14,424 bases of DNA from CAYJLB01 sp964370845 (GTDB lineage Bacteria > Bacillota > Clostridia > Oscillospirales > Ruminococcaceae). The notes below the pieces were generated by a model. That model was not told where the DNA came from. It made no database searches and worked only from the letters and a program-made list of their open reading frames with translations. Made by a program: the position numbers and the translations under genes. The stretch lies in assembly GCA_964370845.1 (NCBI GenBank), contig CAYJLB010000058.1, forward strand, positions 1 through 14,424. Direction: 5' to 3'. Positions 1 to 6,936 of this stretch are shown one piece after another. Every line of letters begins with the position of its first letter. The stretch's first letter is position 1.

Positions 1-485
1 AGGACTTTTTGTCAGCCGTAACTTCTGCCACTGGGTCAAGTGCCAGTGCATAAAGCGCTTGCATGGCTCTATCATACATACACGGAATACCGAGAGGACG
101 TTTTGCTTTCTTGCCTTTCTTTTCGATATAAACACGTCTTAATGGTTTTGCTTTGTAGTTTTTTGTCTGTTAGGGATAATACCGCTTTCATTTTGGATAA
201 TGGTGTATTCCATAATTCTTTGTCTACACCTGCGGTCTTTTTCCCTTTGTTAGTGGTTACTTTACGCACCGCCAATGCTTTGGCATAATACGAATGAGTC
301 AGTAAATACTGAAGTCTTTTCACTGTGTTCCATTTCTTTTCAGTTGCCATCTTAGCAATCCTGATTTGTAGCCTATTAACATAGGTTTCAGCTTGTTTCC
401 AGTCGATTGTTCTCCACTGAAATTCAAGCCTTTTGTTGTCTGATAATCTCTCAGCTTTCGCTGTCGTTGAATTATTACCATTCAT
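1..485 (-). pseudogene. ltrA: Group II intron reverse transcriptase/maturase, N-terminal part, frameshifted, cut by window edge
   Basis: This is the N-terminal part of a group II intron-encoded protein, the reverse transcriptase and maturase that helps its own intron splice and move. Residues about 24-107 match the RVT_N/RT-0 region, with W24, IDW 27-29, an LQ-R-I helix, LQYLLTHS 58-65, LAVRKVT and GKKTAGVD 81-88. The start ATG at 485 has GGAGG seven bases upstream. The frame breaks in a run of six T on the plus strand (159-164). The original frame soon stops near 72, whereas the neighbouring frame continues with typical RT sequence (RRVYIEKKG, RPLGIP, then DRAMQALY) to the window edge. One extra base in the homopolymer explains this. 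The gene is therefore probably inactive unless the shift is a sequencing error or is bypassed. The YADD catalytic motif, X domain and ribozyme domains V/VI would lie left of position 1 and cannot be judged. Confidence 0.85.
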
Positions 486-690
486 AGGTTTACCTCCATT
501 TCTTGCTATGAAATACCGAAGTCAACAAAAGTTGACTTGTAGAGAAGTCAGCACTCTTTCAAGTTCGGGCAAATTTTGAACCCTTATGTTTCGCCATTAC
601 AGCAAAACCCTTCGCTTTTTCTCTCTTTCTTCTGCCCTCTATGCCATTTCTTCCTCTTGCGAGGTCGATACCTTACGTTGCAAGGAACAT
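486..690 (-). mobile_element. Upstream RNA part of the group II intron (partial, 5' end not found)
   Basis: The roughly 200 bases before the reverse transcriptase are richer in G and C than the DNA beyond about 690 and contain short purine-rich helices as in intron RNA. A perfect 8-bp hairpin with a 4-base loop (519-538) stands about 20 bases upstream of the ribosome binding site. In well-studied introns the maturase binds a domain IV hairpin at that place. No GTGYG 5' splice motif was found in a sensible position, and about 500 bases of domain I would be expected. The intron therefore looks truncated at its 5' end, but the boundary is only a composition-based guess. Confidence 0.4.
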
Positions 691-758
691 ATATAATAGA
701 GATAAAAAGTAAGAATTATTAACAGCGAATAAATACAAAAATATCTAAAATTGAATAA

Positions 759-1097
759 AACTTAGCGACAGGGAGTAGCACTCTGTGGTTGTTATATGCA
801 GAAAATATTTCAAATTATCGGTCCAAAATGCATAATAAGGCATCGGATTATGCCAAAGATGTAAATAATACTCAGTATGCAGATGTTGAATTTGTAGGCG
901 GCTCAGGTCAAGGAGTTAATGATACAGTAAAAGTTGATGTTGGTACTGTTGCACGAAAAGCGGTTTTGGTGGGAGATCCCAAACATCTTTCATCAATTCT
1001 AAATTTACTATGGAATAATATCAAGTGCTACGGAATATTACTATTAACCTTTCGGAATAATATTATTTATAATTTATTTCCACATAAACAAAATTAA
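759..1097 (+). pseudogene. Unassigned plus-strand coding fragment
   Basis: An open frame runs from a stop at 756 to a stop at 1097. The first TTG start is at 789 and no convincing ribosome binding site precedes it. The middle section (about 795-990) has protein-like composition, with polar helices followed by FVGGSGQGVND and a VDVGTVARKAVLVGDPKH stretch. The last 35 residues are AT-driven and look like non-coding sequence read through. I do not recognise the family. It may be an internal fragment of a larger exported or phage-type protein left beside the intron. It ends just before a terminator hairpin, so it could once have been the end of a transcript. Confidence 0.25.
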
Positions 1098-1113
1098 CTT
1101 CAAAATTTATAAA

Positions 1114-1150
1114 CGGATTGAAATGTAAAAATACATTCAATCCGCTTTGT
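1114..1150. terminator. Bidirectional rho-independent terminator
   Basis: The inverted repeat has arms at 1114-1127 and 1132-1144 (CGGATTGA/TCAATCCG plus ATGTA/TACAT, with one bulged A) around an AAAA loop. On the plus strand a T-rich tail follows. On the minus strand the tail is weaker. It sits between the end of the plus-strand fragment (1097) and the end of the minus-strand chimeric gene (1177), where a shared terminator is expected. Confidence 0.75.
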
Positions 1151-1176
1151 TTTTATTGTTTTTGTAATTTTTGTAC

Positions 1177-1929
1177 TTAAATTGGACCTCTTGGTTTTGT
1201 GCTATTTAAAACTTTTGGGTCAAGATTTTTAATTGCTTTTTCTAAATGAGAAATCATTTTATCACGCTCACCCATTGTCCCACTCACAGGAACTAAATTG
1301 AAATTATGGCTTCCAAAAAAATAACAGCTATCATCTACATCGAGTGCTTTTAAAAATTCTATTTCTTCTCTTAACATTTCAAGTTCAGTTAGTTCAACAT
1401 AATCACCACTATCACAAATTGCTTCTAACTCACTACCTGGAGTCACCGAAGTTGGCATAATTGAAACCATATAAGGATTAAATGTACTCAATAATTTAAT
1501 AGTTGCTTCTGTGTTTATAATTCCAGCATTTTTCCCTGCTACTCCCAGCATTAAAAGTGCGTCATATTCAAATCCAGCCTCTTTTAACTTCTCTAATTGC
1601 TCATATATTTGCCTTGAGGAAATAAAGGCGTTTCGACAAGGTTCACTCCCCTTTTTTGCTGCGATTTCAAGATAACTCATTGTAACATATTTTACATCGA
1701 AATATCCTTTTTCATAAGTACAATGCCCTTGAACAGTTTCAGCTAATCGATTTTCTTTCTCATGACGAGCATATTTTTCGTCACTAACAACGATAATTAC
1801 GTCTAAGTCCGAGTCAATTCGTTCACAGCCTTTTGCTACCGAGCCACCAAATATAATTGAAATAATTTCTTTATCCTCTTTAAAATAGTTGATTAGATTT
1901 ACCAGCGAATCTTCATGATGTTTGTACAT
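1177..1929 (-). CDS. Chimeric protein: nucleotidyltransferase domain joined to the C-terminal half of a radical SAM protein
   Basis: Residues 1-110 form a minimal Pol-beta-type nucleotidyltransferase domain. It has the GGSVAKG motif (28-34), the DSDLDV acidic pair D41/D43, a probable third acidic residue D78 in YFDVKY, and KGSEPCRNAF (93-102) typical of the family. From about residue 111 the sequence switches to the tail of a HemN/Elp3-like radical SAM family: LKEAGFEYDALLMLGVAGK, NPYMVSIMPTSVTPGSEL, then SHNFNLVPVSGTMGERDKM. The CxxxCxxC cluster motif and the whole N-terminal half of that enzyme are absent, so radical chemistry is not possible. An in-frame deletion between two adjacent genes is the simplest origin. 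A good promoter and a terminator flank it, so it may be expressed, and the nucleotidyltransferase half could still fold. Its nucleotide and acceptor are unknown. Confidence 0.7.
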   Translation of the reverse strand: MYKHHEDSLVNLINYFKEDKEIISIIFGGSVAKGCERIDSDLDVIIVVSDEKYARHEKENRLAETVQGHCTYEKGYFDVKYVTMSYLEIAAKKGSEPCRNAFISSRQIYEQLEKLKEAGFEYDALLMLGVAGKNAGIINTEATIKLLSTFNPYMVSIMPTSVTPGSELEAICDSGDYVELTELEMLREEIEFLKALDVDDSCYFFGSHNFNLVPVSGTMGERDKMISHLEKAIKNLDPKVLNSTKPRGPI

Positions 1930-1997
1930 TTTATCCTGCCTTTCTTTTTGGAGAAATATGTTTTAATATTTATTTAACTAGATTAATTATTATAACT

Positions 1998-2026
1998 ATT
2001 GTACTCTCATAAAAATGATATGTCAA
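1998..2026 (-). promoter_or_regulatory. Sigma-A type promoter of the chimeric gene
   Basis: Read on the minus strand, a perfect TTGACA (2021-2026) and TACAAT (1998-2003) are separated by 17 bases. This leaves a leader of about 65 bases before the ATG at 1929, which has GAAAGG nine bases upstream. Confidence 0.8.
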
Positions 2027-2052
2027 TAAGAAGTTACTATTTTTCCTATTTC

Positions 2053-2101
2053 TTAATATAAAAAATAAAGACCTATCTATTTCTAAAATAGATAGGTCTT
2101 T
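2053..2101 (-). terminator. Rho-independent terminator of the surface protein gene
   Basis: A perfect 14-bp stem (2067-2080 with 2088-2101) with a 7-base loop is followed on the minus strand by a T-rich tract. It begins 10 bases after the stop codon of the surface protein gene. Confidence 0.9.
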
Positions 2102-2110
2102 AATAATCAA

Positions 2111-5100
2111 TTATTTACTTTTTCTTCCTCTTAGTGAAGTTTTTGTAATAGCTAGAGCTAGCAAGCTTGCAATTGCAGTAGCAAATACTGGCACTACAGA
2201 TCTTGAATCATTAGTTGCTGGAACTGCTAAAGGGATTTCTTCATCAATGATTTCTTCTTCGTCTTCTTCAGAAGTTGGAGGAGGAGCTAGAGGAACATCA
2301 TCTTCTAAAATTTCTTCTTCATCAGGAGTCGTTTCAGGGTCAGGTGTTGGGTTTGGATTTGTTCCACCTTCACTTGTGAAGTATAGGTTAATTACTACTC
2401 CACCGTCAACGATTGTACCTGAAATAGCTGCACCGTCAGTACGAGTGTAAGTTAGTCCGCTGATTGAGAATAATGAGCCGTTTGAAGCTTCAATATCGTA
2501 TCCAGTACCAACAATACCTGTCATTACTTGTAGTGAGTCGATAAATTGAGCTGTACCTGAAGTTTCGTCATAACGATTTACTGTTACAGGGTAAATTGCT
2601 TGTGGTGGTTGCTCAATTGTGATTGTTGCCAAATATGAGTTAGTTGCTTCTTTAATTTGAGATGGAGTCATTGGTACGTCAAAACCAAATTGAACTGCAT
2701 TAAATTCGTCTTCAAGAACTACTCCGTCTTTATCAGCAACTAATACTTTAAATGGTACTTCATATACGCCAGGTGCTGATTGAGTTGTGTATTCCGCTAA
2801 GTCAAATGCATTAGTAGCTTCGTTCCAGAAACGGATTACTAGTTGTTGATCATCGTCTAATTCACTAATAACATTATCGATATTTACATTACTTACTTCG
2901 CTTAAGAATTCATCAACTTCAACAGCCGTATTAGCTTTTGTATCAAATCTATAACCAAAGCCATCATATGGTTTGCTATCTTCGTAGTTATTAGCTGCAA
3001 CTATACTTAGTGCCCCCATAGTCATATGGAAATGATAGTTGTTATAAACATCAGTATCTAATACCATTGTATTTTCTTTGTTCATTTCAGCAGGTAAATT
3101 GAATATATCTCCATTATAATATTCGACTTCAATTTCATTTGTGCTGTAATGTCCATTTAAAACTGTATCATAATAGTTAATGCCTAAAACTGGAGTTGAT
3201 GCCATTTCTGCTTCTGGATTTTCTTGATAGAAATCATAGTAGAAGGATTGTAATTCTTTCGAAGATGTAATTATTTTTGTATCACGACCAAAACTCATTT
3301 CAGTATAGCCAATTTGACCTACCAAGCCCAAACCAATCATAATATCTGAGTTAGAACCTTGAACTGCGTATGAAGCATGAACACGATTTACCATTGCAGG
3401 TCTTGGGTATATTTTAACTTCAACAGTTTGCTCGCTACCTGCAACCTTAACTGTAACATTTTGAACACTAACATCACTTTCTGTGAACAATTCATTGATT
3501 CCAGTAGGTCTGCTGTTCCAAACTACGTCAGTAGGGATTTCGCTTACAAATTCAATATCAGCTAATGCTACCCCTAATTCTTTAGCAATTGCTTCTTTTA
3601 CATAAGTTTCTGTTAAAGCTTCGCCAGAATATATTACTCTAGCAAAATCAATAGGTTTTACTTCTTCACCAGTACTTGTAAAAGTAATTGGTTCAGATAT
3701 ATTCATAGAATAAATATCGTCTTGAGTGTATTCTGTGTTACCAGCATACCAAATATAACCTAATGATTCATAGCTTGCTGATGGGATACCTGAAGTAATA
3801 TCATATGTGTTTGTCCCTAAGTCATTAAAAGTAGTCCAAATTGAAGTTTCTTCTCCATTAAGATTGAATTTTACTTCTGAAAGAACGATTGGATAATATC
3901 CTGTATAATCGCCTTCTAATTCAAATGTACTGTTAGTATTTCCAACGAATTGAACTGTACCATTATCATGTTTAACATACCAGCTTCCGATTAAATCACT
4001 TCCAGCTAATTTTTGACCTTCTAGTAATTTGCTATCATCTAATTCTGGAGCAACTGAAGAAATCAATGTATCTTTATCATAGTATTTACCACCGTTGTCG
4101 ATAACACTTCCATCAACATCGTGGAAAGTAGGCTTTACTAGTGAAATGTATTTTGACACTGTTTCTGTAGACTCATCAGAAATCGCAGTAAATCCAAATC
4201 TTTCAGTATAATTTTCACCTAAATAAGCACTTGCATCAAAAGTTGCAATCCACTCATCTCCGCTTTGAGTATACACTAAATTTTCTTCAATGTAATCATA
4301 TCCGCCATCAGCATTTTTAATGCCAACAACACCTCTAACATTTGTTTGGTCACCAGGTTCTGCTTTAATTGTAAATACATTTGTTTCACTATCAAAAAGA
4401 ACTCTAGTAATTGTCATCTTTTCTACTGGTAAATCTGGTAGTGTAAAACCAGTATATTCCGCATATTTATAATATCCATTATCAGCACCATTAACTGTCA
4501 CACCTGCTGGAATATTAAAGCTGATCATAGCTTTTAAAACTGTTGTTGTTGCACTACCTTTATAAGCACTAGCTAATCCAGGTACAGATGTGAAATCATA
4601 TGAAGTTGTATTTGCTGGAACAGATAACGTCCCTAAAGATCCAGGGTTAAACTGAATCGTTTTTATTGTGATACCAGCATCAATAGCTTCTTGAGATAAT
4701 GAGATATTCATTCCCCATGTAACCCAAGCACGAGTTTTGTATTCTTCTGGGTAGTAACAAACTCCAAAACTATCTTGCCACGAATCATACTGTATTGCAG
4801 CACCTGGAGTTAATGTAATAATATCTGCTGCATTAAATACAGGAGAATTATCAATAGGTGCTACATCTTTAGTATAAGAAGAAGTAATAACTACATTTGC
4901 ACCAGAAATTGTACCAGAAGCAACAAGGTCTGAACTACTATAAGTATAACCATCAATAGTAGGGTTTAATTGAGCAGAAACGTCATAAGTTGCGCCATCT
5001 GCAAGTGCTTCAGAAACGTATGAAGATTGAACGCTAGTGTTATCAGCACTGTCAACATAATTTACTGTAACAGTGTAAGTCGCAGGTGATGCTGGCGGTG

Positions 5101-5233
5101 TGCTTCCTTCGCCTTCACCCTCAGATGTGTCCCCAGTAGCAAAAGCATTAAGCGGAATTGCTACAAGCATTAATGTCAATGATAGGATAAAAGCAAAAAC
5201 TTTCGTCCATTTTTGATTTAGAATATTTGTCAT
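2111..5233 (-). CDS. Large secreted, probably wall-attached surface protein with MucBP-like domains
   Basis: This 1040-residue protein starts at an ATG with AAGGAG seven bases upstream. A signal peptide covers residues 1 to about 32 (basic start, hydrophobic core, NAFA before the cut). An acidic, Pro/Ser linker follows, then a MucBP-like repeat (about 52-122, TVNYVDSADN start). A long beta-rich region of no family I recognise (about 125-870) comes next, then a second MucBP-like repeat (about 881-955, VTVNRYDETSG start). The C-terminus has a Pro/Glu-rich wall-spanning stretch, VPATND at 1004-1009, a hydrophobic segment (about 1013-1029) and a basic tail, which together have the layout of a sortase signal. 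The motif has Asn where LPXTG has Gly, and an earlier near-copy ends in PPPTS. The likely role is an adhesin or envelope protein. Transcription probably starts from the repeat promoters upstream. Confidence 0.85.
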   Translation of the reverse strand: MTNILNQKWTKVFAFILSLTLMLVAIPLNAFATGDTSEGEGEGSTPPASPATYTVTVNYVDSADNTSVQSSYVSEALADGATYDVSAQLNPTIDGYTYSSSDLVASGTISGANVVITSSYTKDVAPIDNSPVFNAADIITLTPGAAIQYDSWQDSFGVCYYPEEYKTRAWVTWGMNISLSQEAIDAGITIKTIQFNPGSLGTLSVPANTTSYDFTSVPGLASAYKGSATTTVLKAMISFNIPAGVTVNGADNGYYKYAEYTGFTLPDLPVEKMTITRVLFDSETNVFTIKAEPGDQTNVRGVVGIKNADGGYDYIEENLVYTQSGDEWIATFDASAYLGENYTERFGFTAISDESTETVSKYISLVKPTFHDVDGSVIDNGGKYYDKDTLISSVAPELDDSKLLEGQKLAGSDLIGSWYVKHDNGTVQFVGNTNSTFELEGDYTGYYPIVLSEVKFNLNGEETSIWTTFNDLGTNTYDITSGIPSASYESLGYIWYAGNTEYTQDDIYSMNISEPITFTSTGEEVKPIDFARVIYSGEALTETYVKEAIAKELGVALADIEFVSEIPTDVVWNSRPTGINELFTESDVSVQNVTVKVAGSEQTVEVKIYPRPAMVNRVHASYAVQGSNSDIMIGLGLVGQIGYTEMSFGRDTKIITSSKELQSFYYDFYQENPEAEMASTPVLGINYYDTVLNGHYSTNEIEVEYYNGDIFNLPAEMNKENTMVLDTDVYNNYHFHMTMGALSIVAANNYEDSKPYDGFGYRFDTKANTAVEVDEFLSEVSNVNIDNVISELDDDQQLVIRFWNEATNAFDLAEYTTQSAPGVYEVPFKVLVADKDGVVLEDEFNAVQFGFDVPMTPSQIKEATNSYLATITIEQPPQAIYPVTVNRYDETSGTAQFIDSLQVMTGIVGTGYDIEASNGSLFSISGLTYTRTDGAAISGTIVDGGVVINLYFTSEGGTNPNPTPDPETTPDEEEILEDDVPLAPPPTSEEDEEEIIDEEIPLAVPATNDSRSVVPVFATAIASLLALAITKTSLRGRKSK

Positions 5234-5257
5234 GATTATTCTCCTTTTTTTCTTTTG

Positions 5258-5367
5258 GTTTTTTTAACTTAATTACATTATACACACAAAAAGTTACATA
5301 TGAGTTACATATCGACACTTTTTCGAACTTTTTTTAAAATTATTTTTAAAATATTTCATTTTTCTCA
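5258..5367 (-). repeat. Promoter repeat copy 1 (next to the surface protein gene)
   Basis: This is the first of three direct repeats about 158 bp apart. On the minus strand it reads as two TGTAAC boxes 11 bases apart (within 5293-5313), then 10 bases, then TATAAT (5277-5282). The predicted transcript would start near 5269, about 35 bases before the ATG at 5233. It is flanked by long A/T tracts shared with copy 2. The pattern fits an activated promoter in which a tandem-binding regulator replaces a -35 box. Confidence 0.7.
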
Positions 5368-5417
5368 TAAAAATTAAAAAATGTTCAAAAAATTTATCTA
5401 TGTGATTTTTTCGTTGT

Positions 5418-5523
5418 GTTTTTTAACTTAATTACATTATACACATCAAAAGTTACATATGAGTTACATATCAACACTTTTTTAAACTTTTTTAAAATTA
5501 TTTTTAAAATGTCTCATTATTTT
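5418..5523 (-). repeat. Promoter repeat copy 2
   Basis: It is nearly identical to copy 1 over about 100 bp. The TGTAAC pair lies within 5452-5472 and the TATAAT at 5436-5441, with the same internal spacing. The flanking A/T tracts also match, so the repeat arose by tandem duplication rather than convergence. Confidence 0.7.
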
Positions 5524-5587
5524 TTTAAAACAATAAACTTATTAAAAAAATTCAGTTAAATGTTTTTTGTTGTATCTTTACATCTTT

Positions 5588-5645
5588 AGCATATTATACA
5601 CATCAAAAGTTACATATGAGTTACATATCAACACCTTTTTCACTA
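5588..5645 (-). repeat. Promoter repeat copy 3 (shorter)
   Basis: The core with paired TGTAAC (within 5609-5629) and TATAAT (5593-5598) is kept exactly, while the outer A/T flanks have diverged. Conservation limited to the functional-looking core suggests selection on it. It lies just downstream, on the minus strand, of the terminator at 5681-5710. Confidence 0.65.
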
Positions 5646-5659
5646 TTTTCAAGATTTTT

Positions 5660-5720
5660 TTAAATTTTTATAAAAAAATTCATCAGTATCCTTATTTAAG
5701 GACACTGATGATTATTTTTT
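5660..5720. terminator. Terminator, better on the minus strand
   Basis: The arms are 5681-5691 and 5700-5710 with an 8-base loop. The single non-Watson-Crick position is a G-U pair in the minus-strand RNA but an A-C mismatch in the plus-strand RNA. T-rich tails follow on both sides. No intact minus-strand gene precedes it, so it probably ended the decayed gene whose tail is at 5769-5891. Confidence 0.7.
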
Positions 5721-5949
5721 ATGCTATATATTATAATAGTATATAAAGAGATATCTGTTCGGAATTTATTATCTGCGTTTTTTTGCTACAAAAGAAATTG
5801 CACTGTCAGCATAAATAATAACAATAGCTAAACTTAGAACTAAATTTCCAATCTTTGTAATTTGAAAAAGCAAACATTTCCAATTAACTAATATTTATTA
5901 TGAAATAACAAGGTTTTCGTTATGGCAAAAACTCTGTACATTGAAAAAT
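5721..5949. other. Gene-poor AT-rich stretch
   Basis: Together with 5234-5720 this makes more than 700 bases without an intact gene. Its contents are the three promoter repeats, one terminator and the possible sorting-signal relic. Apart from these I see only AT-rich sequence, including an ATATATTATAATAG stretch near 5725 that could serve as a -10 but has no partner box. Confidence 0.5.
5769..5891 (-). pseudogene. Possible relic of a sorting-signal tail of a second surface protein
   Basis: A short minus-strand open frame ends QITKIGNLVLSLAIVII, then a further hydrophobic stretch, then VAKKRR and a stop. This is the layout of a cell-wall sorting signal tail: a degenerate T-x-x-G motif, a hydrophobic segment and a basic end. 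Upstream the frame closes within about 30 bases, so only the tail survives. The terminator at 5681-5710 follows at a natural distance. The reading rests on layout alone, and chance remains possible. Confidence 0.3.
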
Positions 5950-6249
5950 TTACGATAATAACTGATAAATATTTTCCTTATATTTTGTTAAAGTTTTTTC
6001 AAGAATATCTTCGGGCAATCTTCTTAAATTCATAAACGCTGCATGATCTTCTATTTCCATTAAAAGCAAGCTATTATCAGGCTTTCTCAGAAAATCTATT
6101 CTTTGGAAACCATGTTTTAAATTTGCATATTTTGCATATTTATCAGATAGTGCTTTTTCATTTTCCGAAAGATTGATAAACTTAGGTTCAGGATAATGTG
6201 GGTATTTTGACGGAGAATATTCAAAAACATAGATTATGGCTTTGAACAA
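5950..6249 (-). pseudogene. C-terminal fragment of an ATP-grasp-like protein
   Basis: The 99 residues look like the end of an ATP-grasp type ligase. GFQRIDFLRKPDNSLLLMEIEDHAAFMNL (written here in parts: GFQRIDFLRKPD at 47-58, then LLLMEIEDHAAF) resembles the strand pair with R-x-D-F and E-x-E that binds magnesium and ATP in this fold. A helix with YKENIY closes the protein. The ATP-binding N-terminal two thirds are missing. The apparent ATG at 6249 has no ribosome binding site and lies at the point where a plus-strand gene fragment begins, so it is an internal methionine created or exposed by a rearrangement. The exact ATP-grasp subfamily cannot be named from this piece. Confidence 0.5.
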
Positions 6250-6252
6250 TTA

Positions 6253-6840
6253 GTGGATAAAACGCCTTATGATTTAGAAAAAGCCATAAAAATGCTTGAC
6301 GATGCTGGAATTATTGATAGTGACGAAAATGGCATTCGTGAACTTAATGGTGAAGATATTGTACTTGATTTTATTGGTTCAACAAACAAAAGTTTAGATG
6401 TAATTTGTGAAGCAATTGAAATAAACTTGCAAGAATTGGGTATAGGCGTTAATGTCCAAATAGTTGACTCAACCACAGTTTGGAATATGACAGTAGCGGG
6501 AGAATTTGATCTTGCAAGTTGTAGTTGGATGACGGTTCCTGATGGAAGTCCTGTTTCCTTCCTTGAAAGTTTCTACTCAAAGAGTCCTAGTGAAATGAAT
6601 CACGGTAATTTTGAAAGTGAAGCTTATGATGCTTTGTATGAGCAATTAATTTTAGAATTAGATGCTGATGCACAAAAAGATATTATCGTTGATTTGCAAC
6701 AAGTTTTAATAGATGAGTCTGCTGTTATGGTGCATGGAGTTTACACTAGCAATTTAACAAGCAACGACTTAATAACAGGAGTAGTTATGCCAATGTCCGA
6801 AGCATATTGGGTTACTTCAAATATTAAACCAGCACAATAA
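6253..6840 (+). pseudogene. C-terminal fragment of a peptide/nickel ABC-transporter substrate-binding protein
   Basis: The 195 residues match the last third of family 5 solute-binding proteins (OppA/NikA/DppA group), which are normally about 500 residues. YDLEKAIKMLDDAGI with DSDENGIREL corresponds to the usual YDLEKAKALLDEAG-DtDGDGIRE segment. It is followed by an IQ-type helix, the FDLASCSWMTVPDGSP segment and a C-terminal lobe to the stop at 6840. The signal peptide, lipobox and most of lobe I are missing. The GTG at 6253 has no ribosome binding site. The frame stays open for 14 codons further upstream, into the antisense of the ATP-grasp fragment. No transporter permease or ATPase genes are nearby, so it is a relic. 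Confidence 0.75.
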
Positions 6841-6879
6841 CCTGTAATAAATACAATTTTGGCGTAATAAAACAAGAAT

Positions 6880-6927
6880 AAAAGCAACATAGATAAGCTA
6901 TTTAAGCTTGCTATGTTGCTTTTTGCA
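6880..6927. terminator. Bidirectional terminator between the binding-protein fragment and the reductase gene
   Basis: A 13-bp perfect outer stem (6880-6892 with 6911-6923) encloses a smaller AAGCT/AGCTT stem. A T run follows on the plus strand and an A/T-rich tail on the minus strand. It lies between two convergent gene ends (6840 plus, 6937 minus). Confidence 0.85.
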
Positions 6928-6936
6928 ATTTGGTTA

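Noticed and set aside
40..288. Plus-strand open frame over the reverse transcriptase
   Set aside because: It is the antisense of the reverse transcriptase region, with no ribosome binding site and no family similarity.
2247..2450. Plus-strand Ser-rich open frame
   Set aside because: It is the antisense of the Glu/Pro-rich tail of the surface protein; the Ser run is a mirror of GAA/GAT codons.
5258..5645. CRISPR array or replication iterons
   Set aside because: There are only three copies, about 158 bases apart, with related A/T spacers and promoter elements inside; no cas or rep gene is present.
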